DNA of 64,000 nucleotides from Eremomyces bilateralis CBS 781.70 (taxonomy: Eukaryota > Ascomycota > Dothideomycetes > Eremomycetales > Eremomycetaceae). The first letter of the stretch is position 1. Each line of letters opens with the position of its first letter. A program made the translations under genes and the position numbers. Shown here piece after piece: positions 1 to 9,231 of the stretch. Location of the stretch: positions 574,806-638,805 of the forward strand of contig NW_022985080.1 of NCBI RefSeq assembly GCF_010015585.1. Direction: 5' to 3'. The notes under the pieces are model-generated. The model had not been told where the DNA came from. It saw only the letters and a program-made list of their open reading frames with translations, and did not search any database.

Positions 1-179
1 AGACATTCAAGCGGAGCGGCACCATGCAGAACGAGATGGAGGCTGGTGGCAGGCTATTCTTCGATCTCTTCGTCGCGATGGTCAATCATATGGTGAGTAC
101 TGTGCTTCCAATAGGGAACGTCTATTGGACGCCTTATCTAACTCTTGTCTTGCAGGATGAAATGAAATCGCCACGCTAG
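1..179 (+). CDS. 3' end of an unidentified gene (partial)
   Basis: The frame starting at base 3 is open into a clean donor (GTGAGT at 93). The intron runs 93-155 with a TCTAACTC branch-like element and a TTGCAG acceptor, and the frame then continues for seven codons to TAG at 177-179. About 37 residues are visible; they include a hydrophobic stretch (RLFFDLFVAMVNHM) and end in DEMKSPR. No family can be recognised from this tail. The upstream part lies outside the window. The intron signals and the agreement of frame on both sides are the only support, so the call is that a plus-strand gene ends here and no more. Confidence 0.5.
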   Translation, partial: TFKRSGTMQNEMEAGGRLFFDLFVAMVNHMVSTVLPIGNVYWTPYLTLVLQDEMKSPR

Positions 180-1410
180 GCAACAGCTGGATTGCGTCGT
201 CTGACTCTATTTGCCATTTGCTCATCGCTCAATCCCGTTGAATGCAATTTGCAACACGCTCCTCATGCTCATTTTCGTTTACAGGTTTCGTCTATTTCGG
301 ATACCCTTCTGTGCATATATTTGTGTGTTTTCATTTCTGGACGGTACTGGCGCTCTGGTTATTTCCCACTGTTACTGACAGTGAACTTGTATCATACATC
401 TGCTCTTCCGGCATCATTTTCATGGCCCTCGCCTGCAATTTTCTTTCTTGGGCTAGTCTTGACGGTTTATCAAGGTAGTCTTCATCCTGCAGGCAAGGCA
501 AACAGGGACACAAAAAATTCGGTTCGCGCATTCACTTTGACGGGTTCCTTAGGTTGACGCACATTTACGAAGCTTTGAGGGAAGCGAGGCACCTAATGAT
601 TGGTCTTGATATTCCATTCTAATATCGAGCAACTATTGCTTGTGCGGCACATGTAATTTGTTGATGGTGACTAGATGGAAGGATATCGTCGAATCAAAAT
701 TGAACTTGAAGGACAGGACGCGAGGGAGTAGCTAGACTGATCAATGTGCGGATATTGATTCTGGTTTTGAGATTATACGTCAGATGAGTGCACCAATAAC
801 ATGTCACATTCTGGTGATGTTTGACCCGTGACCATCCGACCACGAATATATAAGGTGCGTCTCACGATGATTCGGATTCAAAGCGCAACATGAAGCAATG
901 ATACTCTATCCCCTTCATCATCCCAGCATCTCAGATCCACCCTTAGATCCATCTGCATCTACCCTAACCATTCCACTGGGACATTCAGAGAGGGGATAGT
1001 AGCGCATATTCGCCGAGCAACTGTCGAATCAAATGACCGACCGCTGTCGCACTTCATCCCTGAATATCAAAGTTGTGAGTCATACTTGCTTCAGCCTAAC
1101 CATTTGTGGATGGAACGTGAAGCAAGGCGTGCACAGACACGATATCCCTAAATGCTGTGGGATGAATAGGGCGGTGCCTAGGCTTTTGAAACTCGTTAGA
1201 ATATCGAAGCCATCGGAGTTTGAAGATAGATATAAAGTTAGGTAGTGGTCAGTGCATCTGATATTTCGCGAGAATCGGTTCACTTCTAGTGGACGGAAAG
1301 GCGACTAGGCGAGTTGCTCTAAGTGCTGCTGAGAGCCTTCATCAAGCACCGATAATCTCTTATTGGCGAATGTATTAATCGAAAGGTGGCAACTGAAAAA
1401 GGCGAACCTC
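180..1410. other. Intergenic region, no supported gene
   Basis: Only short open frames without recognisable domains are present. A TATATAAG element lies at 847-854, and an ATG at 1033 opens a 70-codon frame, but no homologous domain or convincing splice pattern supports a gene. The sequence between the two is pyrimidine-rich, as in fungal leaders, so an unrecognised small gene cannot be excluded. Confidence 0.4.
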
Positions 1411-2985
1411 TCAGACCCCCGTGCCAGGGAATGCGCCTTTCTTGCTGAGCACAATCATCCCTGCATCACGGGCGATATAACCTCTGAGGTTGTCCTTCAC
1501 ATGAATGTCAGCAAGGCAGATCAATGGCGTTTCTGTAAATACTAGAGGGTTGACATACCTTGTATATCAGATTGGCCAACATGCACTCCACCTCATCCCG
1601 ACTAAGCTCGTCTTCCGACCGCAACTTCAAGCTCAGCCTCATCGCGGCGGTAAACTCGTTCAACGGGATCCTCGTCCTGCGCACTCGGTTCGTGCCTGTC
1701 TCGCCTTCCTTGGGTGGCTCATATCCGCCAGCAAGGAAGACCTTCCGGAAGAGATTGCGGAGGGCGATTTCTCGGCCACGTTCCATCGAGAGAAATATGC
1801 GCCGCTTGACGAACTCCCGTTCGCTGGCGGCGAGGGCAGCGTCGAAACCGGCGAGATCACCTTTCTTGATGCAGACTGCTAGTGGCAAGAAGAGTTGCTG
1901 GAGGCGTGGGTAAGGACCAAGGAGCGCCATGGTGGGGAGGGTGTGAGTTGTCAGGAGGTGGCAGGGGATTAGGTAGGTCATGATGAGCCTGAGCCACGTT
2001 AGCGTGGGAGTCAACAGTATTGTTGGTAGAACGCAGCCTTACTCTTGATTCTTGCGGGCGTCCTTGTGGCAAAGTTGCTTTGCCTTTGTGAGATTCTCTT
2101 CCGCCTAGAAGGCATCCGAGCGCGTCAGTCATCTGCGCCTTGTGGTGATTTGGAAAGTGAACACACCTTCTCATAATTCTCTTCCAGGAAACTGATGACG
2201 CCTGTATAGTAGAGAAAGGCTACTTGATGTGACTTGGGGAATGCGTGCAAAGGAGGCATATCCCCCGCTGACGCCGTTAAGGATTTGAGAATCGTCTTGG
2301 AGAGATTGATTGAATTGAGCTTGAAATGACATTTGAACATGAGATTCGTGAAGTAGTAAAGGCCCCATTTTCTTGACTCCTCCATGGGGGCTCGATCATT
2401 CGAGCAAATCCCGTAGATACGGTTGATCTGGCGTGTCGCATCTTCAAGCTTCTCGTTCTTCTCAACCGAGCTGACAAGATCATCCGATAGACCTTGGCTG
2501 AAGGTCACGGCGCCTTTGGTTTTTTCCGTCTGCTCATCGGCTTTGATGGCGAAGATTCTTAGATATTTTGCAGCGACGTAGAGACAAGGGATTGACCAGG
2601 CTGGAAAGGTGGAATTGGTGTAGCCCCGCAGGAGCGCGTTCAGCATGTCCTTCCAGGACTCATAGACCTTGTTCCAGTCGGCTCCAGGGCCTTTGGTCTG
2701 ATTGGATGCTTCCTCTGCGTGTAGGATGTCTCCAATGGCTTTCCAATAGGCTACAAAGACATCGACCCAGAGGCCTGATTCTTGCTTAGATACAAACAGA
2801 CCTCTTGAGTCATACGTGAGGAAGGATCGGATGTCACTCTGCACGCTGAAGTGGTTGGTACTGCGGTAGAACCCATAAAGAAGGCCAGCATCATCCTTAG
2901 GAGCAGCTGGCATCAAACAATTTGCCATGGCGTAGCCATTGCCTTGAGAAAAAGCGGCCTTGAAGTTGTTTAGAATAGGCTCCAT
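1411..2985 (-). CDS. csn12: PCI-domain protein, CSN12/Thp1/PCID2 family
   Basis: Four exons (2985-2167, 2104-2043, 1988-1559, 1494-1411) give 464 residues. The family is found with the COP9 signalosome (Csn12) and, as Thp1/PCID2, in the TREX-2 complex coupling transcription to mRNA export. The N-terminal half is helical and repeat-like. The C-terminal third carries the PCI winged-helix region, with MALLGPYPRLQQLFLPL as its entry and LSRDEVECMLANLIYK near its end. The last exon supplies the typical family tail (GYIARDAGMIVLSKKGAFP), which fixes the TGA at 1411-1413; reading past the third donor would give a false end. The ATG at 2985 is the first in frame. The gene diverges from eL20 across 377 bp. 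Whether it acts in COP9 or TREX-2 cannot be told from sequence. Confidence 0.88.
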
Positions 2986-3362
2986 GGTTTGAGAGAGCCT
3001 ACAAGGAGGACGAGAGGGATAGAAAGGAAAACACAGAATTAAACTAGAGCGAAGCTTTTCTGATTAGCATAATTGGCTTCAGAAGGGACAATATATCGAA
3101 CCTCGGGGTTCATAACCTCCCTGTAGTGGAATCTCCCTTCATCTGTTGCGAGCTGGTGAAGTGAGTGATGATGGAGGGACATGGAGAAGGAGGTGACAGG
3201 GATATGATACCCAATTATGATTGGTTGAAAATAATGTTGTTTAGAGTGGGTCTCCCGGCGAAACGTTGATCCTCACTTTCACACACCAACCGAGAGAAAT
3301 TGCCTGCGCACGCATCACAACTTCACCGAAGCACACGACAGCCACTTTCGTCAACCGTAACA
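2986..3362. promoter_or_regulatory. Shared divergent promoter of csn12 and eL20
   Basis: This 377-bp interval separates two start codons pointing away from each other. At 3211-3224 a CCAAT box and an inverted one (ATTGG) face each other four bases apart. CCAAT boxes are bound by the HAP complex in fungi; binding here is inferred. No TATA box is obvious in the sequence before eL20, as is common for ribosomal protein genes. Confidence 0.5.
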
Positions 3363-4441
3363 ATGGGTAAGTTGCTGAATCCTTTCATACACTATCAAGC
3401 GTTGCTTTAGGATATTCCGGACCCAGAAGAGGAGGATAGACACTTTCGTACCGTACCGAACGTCCCTCGAAGCCCGACTCGAAGTCATGGAGCGAACCAT
3501 GAACCATGAACCAGAATGCAAATGCTCAAAAGAATAGGCGATACCAGGCCTCATTGGAGACTCCGAGTTACATTGCCAGCTTACTATCTGTAATTGCTGA
3601 ATGGCAGTCGAAATTGAGTTGATTCAATCATTCGAACGCAGTTGGGATACTTCAATGTGTACCGACACCCATATCCGCCTTACCTTCGATTTCGAGCGAC
3701 ATTCTGCGACCAAATAATTCGAAAATGATGTGATACATGAACTGGGCCGGAAACCATTGCTCATTTCTTGGATTCACCGCTACTGCATGACAATTGTACT
3801 GATAGTGTCCTCAGGTCGGCTGCAGGAATACCAAGTCATCGGGCGGCACTTGCCCTCCGAGGCAAACCCAACTCCCAAGCTCTACCGCATGCGAATCTTC
3901 GCTCCGAACACTGTCGTTGCGAAGTCCCGGTTCTGGTACTTCCTTGCCAAGCTCCGAAAGATCAAGAAGGCCAATGGCGAGATCGTCTCTCTGAACGAGG
4001 TATGCATGATTAGAATTTTGGGCAGCTAGAGATGGTGGCTGATAGCATGAACAGATCCACGAGAAGCGCCCCCAGAAGGTCAAGAACTTCGGCATCTGGA
4101 TCCGTTACGATTCACGATCCGGTACCCATAACATGTACAAGGAGTACCGCGAGATGTCAAGGACCGAGGCCGTCGACGCTTTGTACCAGGACATGGCTGC
4201 CAGACATCGTGCTCGTTTCCGATCAATCCACGTATGCGGCACTATGCTATCCTCACTCGAATGATTGACTGACAATTCCCAGGTCCTCCGTGTTGTGGAG
4301 ATCGAGAAGACCGACGACATCCGCCGCCCGTACATGAAGCAGCTCCTCACCAAGGACCTGAAATTCCCCCTCCCTCACCGCGTCAACAAGTCTACCGCCA
4401 ACCGTCTGTTCGCGGCCAACCGGCCCTCGACCTTCTTCTAA
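3363..4441 (+). CDS. RPL20: 60S ribosomal protein eL20 (L18a/L20)
   Basis: Four exons (3363-3366, 3815-3999, 4055-4231, 4283-4441) encode 174 residues, matching the usual eL20 length of about 172-176. The protein starts [15 protein letters not shown] and shows the conserved blocks [43 protein letters not shown] and RPYMKQLL, ending in PSTFF. It is a structural protein of the large ribosomal subunit. The first exon holds only ATG plus one base and is followed by a 448-bp intron, an arrangement common in fungal ribosomal protein genes. The gene shares its promoter with the PCI gene and converges on the crotonase gene with about 200 bp between stop codons. Confidence 0.97.
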
Positions 4442-4594
4442 AATGGACATGGGGAGTTCAACTGCGGGTTTCCGTTTTCGTATCATATTGCATGGCATGG
4501 CATGTGTGTGACGTAGATTAGCGACGTCAATCAAAATGGAACCAATTCACGATACAAACAAATGCTGCGAATTTTGAAATTCTATGATTGCCAC

Positions 4595-4637
4595 TTGATA
4601 CAATGGATACAATGGATACAACGGATACACTGGATAA
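4595..4637. repeat. 9-bp tandem repeat (TGGATACAA), about 4.5 copies
   Basis: Consecutive units of TGGATACAA with one- or two-base changes run through the interval between the convergent stop codons of eL20 and the crotonase gene. It lies only a few bases beyond the crotonase stop, so it is expected in that gene's 3' untranslated region and perhaps also in the end of the eL20 transcript. Confidence 0.9.
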
Positions 4638-4642
4638 CTAAT

Positions 4643-5749
4643 TTAAATCTTAGGCTTATACTGGTAGCCGACCGGCTTGGCGCCGCGAACGACATCAATG
4701 GGTTCCCACCAGGGGTACGAAACCGGACCGTCGTCCTCCAAAGTGCCCTTGAAGTTGACCTGGCGCTTCTCCATGAATGACGCAACACCCTCCTTGTTGT
4801 CCCTATAACACCGTCAGTGGAAGGCCGCGTAGGTTATGTTCAGACGTGACTTACGGGTTGCTAAACATCTCGAAAATAAGCTTAGAATCCAATAAATGGG
4901 TCCCCTCTGCGGACCCCGGATTCCGATACATCAATTCCCTCATCAAATGCGTGCTCACCACACTCGTATTCTTCACGATCTCATCCGCGATCTCCAGCGC
5001 GCGCGGGAGCACCTTCTCCGGCGCGTCCAGCGTCTCGCTGAACAGGTCGCCGAAGAGCTTGTCATCGGCGCGGTAGGTCGCGCCGGTGGTGACAAGGTGC
5101 AGGGCCCGCGACATGCCGATCAGCCGCGGCAGGAAGAAGGCGCTGCACGCCTCCATGATCAAGCCGCGGCGCGCGAACACGAAGCCGATCTTCGCTTGCG
5201 CATACACGATGCGGATCGTCATCGGGAGGGTCATGGTGATGCCGACGCCGACGGCGGAGCCTTGCATGGCGGCGATAGTGGGCTTACGGCAGCGGTGGAT
5301 GGCGAGGGAGCAACGGCCGCCACTGTGGAGTGGGAGTTAGCATGGTGGAAAAGTCCATAGCGTATTCAATAGATCAGGAAACAAGGGGATTTCTGGTGGA
5401 ACGAAGAAGTATAAAAAAAAATGTACCCGTCACGGTGGTCGCTCGGCTTCTCATATCCGCCCTTGAACGAGGTCTCCAGATCGGCTCCGGCGCAAAATAT
5501 CCGGCCATCACCAGTGGTGATGACACACTTGACGCGGTCGTCGAGGTCGAACCATTGGAACGCCTGCTCGACCTCATCCATCATGGTCTCGGTGAAGGCA
5601 TTGTACTTGCCCGGGCGGTACAGCGTGAAGATGACGATGGGGGTCACTTCCGCTGATGACGCCGGGTAGTGGGAGATCTTGGTATGCTTGAAGCCCACAT
5701 TCTGATAGCTCTTGGGGATCGCGACGTGTGGTGGAGGGGCGCCAGGCAT
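4643..5749 (-). CDS. Crotonase-fold protein, enoyl-CoA isomerase-like
   Basis: Three exons (5749-5427, 5322-4855, 4802-4643) give 316 residues of the enoyl-CoA hydratase/isomerase superfamily, which acts on acyl-CoA thioesters. Visible core motifs are NAFTETMMDEV, the oxyanion-hole segment GRIFCAGADLE, and AAMQGSAVGVG. Where classical hydratases carry two catalytic glutamates, this protein appears to have Thr and Arg. It keeps a glutamate near residue 165 (GLIMEACSAFFLPRL), the position used by delta3-delta2 enoyl-CoA isomerases. An isomerase or related activity is therefore more likely than hydration; that is inference. The C-terminus (KPKI) is not a peroxisomal SKL-type signal and no targeting peptide is evident. 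The intron junctions rejoin the conserved frame (DGGGRCSLAIHRC and FSNPDNKEGV). Confidence 0.9.
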
Positions 5750-6612
5750 GATGACGGTTTTGGGGGGTTATTTTATGAATTGAATAGGTACTGTACTTTG
5801 CAAAAAAAGAATGCAAGAGATCAAATGACAGCGAGATAAATAGCAATGGCGGAAGAAACAGCCCTCACATCGAGCAAGAATAAGAACCAAAACACCCGCA
5901 GGCACACCGTCGCCATCCACGACACGCATCATGGCCTCGGTTGCAGAGGGGGTTCAGGATGGTTTGCCGAAACTAGGAACCCGTGCGACTGTTCCCTCAC
6001 TCCACGCGGGGACTCGGTTCTTCCTAGGGCTTGCCGACCATTGGATGAGAGGGGGAGCTTAATTCTCATGTGGAGTTACAGTTGAGACTTGAGAGAGCTA
6101 CATCGTAAATGTCTGAGAAGACTCGTAAGTCGTATTGTCGTATAACGCATTGAGATGGGTATGGGGTCGCAGATTTAATTTATTTTAATTGTCCTGCATA
6201 GAAGCAGAACACTACAACTGAATGAACATGAAGGAGCGGAAGCAGAAGTGTGTTCTCAGGCCACAAGGCGAACATATTCACATCACATCTGATCAATCGT
6301 CCAGACTTCATCTGTTCATCATGTTCCACCAGACTCTTGTTACCAGAAATGAGGGAGAGACCTGGGGGACTGTCTGGTTGCCTCTGTAGTCACTGTTATT
6401 ATGGAGGAGCTGTAGGTTAACCGGGTATTCATAGCCCCTCATCCAGGTCGATTGATGCTCCTTCGCCCCGATCTAAAGCTGTTCTTTTTTCTATCATCGT
6501 AACATTCCCTCCTCTCAACGCTCGCCTCTCGCCAGTACTCCAGTCATTCTACCATCCAAAAGTCAACCTCATTCCTCCTCATCCAGTCTCCTCACCCAAT
6601 CCATCCCCAACC
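5750..6612. other. Divergent intergenic region, crotonase / aldolase genes
   Basis: The interval lies between two start codons pointing outwards and should contain both promoters. From about 6440 to 6612 the plus strand is strongly pyrimidine-rich, as in fungal core promoters and leaders of strongly used starts. No additional gene, tRNA or repeat was seen. Confidence 0.5.
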
Positions 6613-7419
6613 ATGTCCCTCACCTCCCTCGCCCGCACCTCCTCCCCCCTCCTCGGCGCCTACATCTCCTTCCCCTCCCCTTTCTCCGCCCACCTCCTCT
6701 CCCGCCTCTCCTTCCCCTGGGCCCTCATTGACATGGAACACGCGCCCCTCTCCCCCGCCACCATGACCTCCCTCGTCCACGCCATCGCCGCTGGCTCCCG
6801 AAATGCCACCCTCCCCCTCGTCCGCATCCCCTCGCACGCCGTCGAATGGGTCAAGTGGGCGCTGGACTCTGGCGCCGCAGGGATTGTTGCACCGATGGTG
6901 CAGTGCGCGGAGGAGGCAGCGGCATTGGTGAGGCATGCAAGGTATCCGCCGGAAGGATGGCGGAGCGTAGGGCCGTTCCAGGCGGGGGGCGCGGATGTGA
7001 CGGGGGAAGGGGGAGTGGGGGCGTATTTGGCGAAGGCGGGTAGGGAGGATGGGGTGGATTTGATTGTGATGATTGAGAGTGTGTTGGGAGTGGAGAATTC
7101 GGGGGAGATTATGCGGACGAAGGGAGTGAGTGGGGTGTTTGTTGGGCCGGTGGATTTGAGGGCGAGTTTGGGGTTGCCGGGGTCGCATGGGGAAGAGGAG
7201 GTATACATGAAGGCGTTGGAGAGGGTGATAAGGGTGGGGAAGGAGATCGGGATGCCGGTGGGGATCTTCTCGACTGGTGGAGAGGCGTTGAAGGCGCATG
7301 TTAAGATGGGGTTCTCGTTCATGCTAGTCACTGGAGATGTGATGGCATTGACCGAAGGCGCCAGTGCTGCGCTCCGAATCTCGATGCAGATCGTCAATGA
7401 ATTGAAGACGTCACAGTAG
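6613..7419 (+). CDS. HpcH/HpaI aldolase family protein
   Basis: A single exon of 268 residues. The family comprises class II, divalent-metal-dependent aldolases that split or form 2-keto-3-deoxy acids such as 2,4-dihydroxyhept-2-enedioate. The order of motifs fits: WALIDMEHAPLS near residue 40, LVRIPSHAVEWVKWALDSG, GAAGIVAPMVQ, the metal-ligand glutamate in VMIES, and the metal-ligand aspartate in VGPVDLRASLG. The length is normal (about 250-270). The ATG follows a pyrimidine-rich leader and lies close to the first conserved strand, so it is probably right. No signal peptide is seen, so it is probably cytosolic. The substrate in this fungus is unknown. Codon third positions change from mostly C in the first 80 codons to mostly G after about codon 115. 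Confidence 0.93.
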   Translation: MSLTSLARTSSPLLGAYISFPSPFSAHLLSRLSFPWALIDMEHAPLSPATMTSLVHAIAAGSRNATLPLVRIPSHAVEWVKWALDSGAAGIVAPMVQCAEEAAALVRHARYPPEGWRSVGPFQAGGADVTGEGGVGAYLAKAGREDGVDLIVMIESVLGVENSGEIMRTKGVSGVFVGPVDLRASLGLPGSHGEEEVYMKALERVIRVGKEIGMPVGIFSTGGEALKAHVKMGFSFMLVTGDVMALTEGASAALRISMQIVNELKTSQ

Positions 7420-7806
7420 GGAACGGATAAAACTATTAGATTAACTTGTCACGATCTATACGATTGACCATTGTACCCAATGAAGTGTACAGGATCGTTG
7501 CCTGCGGGTATCATAAATACACTGGCCACTCTTTGGCCTGGAAGCGGAGATCCCAAATGAAAAACCGCCAACGCCTTGCTAAATGTGATTCAAATCGAAT
7601 ATACGTCGGTCCCAGATGCATTGCAGTAAGTTCCCTCTCACATGTGCCATCGCCTTCTGCTTCAGGCGCGTGCTGGCACTGAGGTGGGCGATGATGCTGG
7701 CTCCATCTCGTTGGCGACTACCGCCACCACCTGCGATATCAGCAGTTTGAAGCGGCCTCTAATTTCAGTGCGAAACACCCCTCCTCGAGCACAGAAGGAG
7801 ACGGAA
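7420..7806. other. Convergent intergenic region, nothing recognised
   Basis: It lies between the aldolase stop and the methyltransferase stop. Small open frames only; no tRNA, repeat or additional exon is supported. Confidence 0.5.
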
Positions 7807-9231
7807 TCAGTCCAACAACGGCTTCCTTCCATAGACAACCGATCTACCCCGACAATTAGTAGCTGAGCATTGAATCGTATATTAGACGTGAGGCATGATG
7901 TACGTACCCTGGGAGGAATGCCTGAACACTGGTATCTTTCAGCTGTTTCTTCATATCCTCCAAGAACTTTTGCGCTCCGTCATACGACCAGCCGCCCACT
8001 GTCGTCAACAGCCGTAACATGAAGCCCTCGACGCCATCATGCATCCTTAACTGGTTCCATTTTCCAAGCTCCTTAAGCTTGGGGTCCTTACTCCAGCCAT
8101 TCATCGGCCAAACGAACGGGACTTCATGAACGTCCACGAACCCCGCTCGTTCCATCCTTCCCTTCACCTCGTCCCAAATAGCGAACGACTTCCCAAACAC
8201 TTCTCCCATCCGTACCACGGTATTTCCCCACGTCGTATAGAAATGCTCCGGCCCAACGCCCCCGTCATCGCTGATCGGCCGCACACTATGCTCGAGCACC
8301 TCGACCCATCCGCCCGGCCGCGTGGCCTTATGGGCTTGCGCCAAGAAGAAATCCCAGTCGGGGATGCTGCCGAACATCTCGCGGATGTGGATGAAGTCGA
8401 AGTGGTCCTCGGGATAGGTCCACTCGACGGTGGCGTCGTCGATCTCGAAGGTGCAGTTGGGGGGGATGAATTCGGGTTGGATGGGGGAGAGGTCTGTGCC
8501 GATGACGGAGGCGGAGGGGTAGGCATCGGCGATGTCGATGGCCCAGATGCCGGTGCCGGTACCGACGTCGAGGATTTGCTGAGGGGTGGGATCGATGGGT
8601 GAAAGGTGGAGTTTGCCGTCGAGAGTGAGGAGGTACATGTGGTGGGATTGGTCCTGCATTTCGTTGGCTTGCTCGTCGTTCGGCCCCTAGACGATGGAAT
8701 CAGAACAGTTGGCCCCGTGTATCAATCTCGTCGCCTCGATCATACCCAGTAGGCGCCATCTTTGTATGCATGATATCTTCTGCCGTTTTCGTACTGATAG
8801 TTGGTGATATAGCTCGCTAAGGTGCGAGCATCCTCCCCAATTAAACTCTCCGAATCGTATGCGCTATCGGCGTATCGCCTCTCCAGTGATCGAGGTGTTA
8901 CTATATCAAACGGCGCTGGGAAAGAACTGGTGCCGGTCTCTGCGCTGCCCAATGTCTGATGAGCTAGCTGTGCAAACAATGCATGGGCTTGTGATTGCTG
9001 GACTTCGGTCGTCCCGTTTCCATTATCGTGCGGTGTGTCTAGTTGTAATTGGAAGGGCGGTATTGGAAGGTGTGGATGCGCTTCGTACGGGGAGGGAGGT
9101 ATTGATGAATCTTCTTGCTGTATCTGCATGACGTCCCTGGGGAGGCGGTCTGATTCTTGACAATGTATTGATTCCGAATAGGACACATCCGTATGGAAGG
9201 GAGCCTCTCCAGCGGCCGATGCCGTTATCAT
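7807..9231 (-). CDS. LaeA-like SAM-dependent methyltransferase
   Basis: Three exons (9231-8746, 8686-7908, 7843-7807) give 433 residues. The first 130 are low in structure (Pro, Ser, Gln). A YITNYQYENGRRYHAY block then leads into the Rossmann methyltransferase: SAM motif I ILDVGTGTGIWAIDIADAYP, motif II VIGTDLSPIQPEF, then FDFIHIREMFGS and ARPGG-like TRPGGWVEV. This layout is that of the large Pezizomycotina family containing the secondary-metabolism regulator LaeA and many paralogues. The last exon is only 37 bp. It is reached through a donor GTACGT, a perfect CTACTAAT branch site and TAG, and it restores the family's usual ending (VVYGRKP). Without it the frame runs on to a false stop at 7856. 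The substrate is unknown, and it need not be LaeA itself. Confidence 0.9.

Noticed and set aside
3367-3814. Possible box C/D snoRNA in the long first intron of eL20 (TGATGT near 3727 and CTGA near 3800).
   Set aside because: The two boxes are imperfect and no terminal stem or internal C'/D' pair could be built around them.
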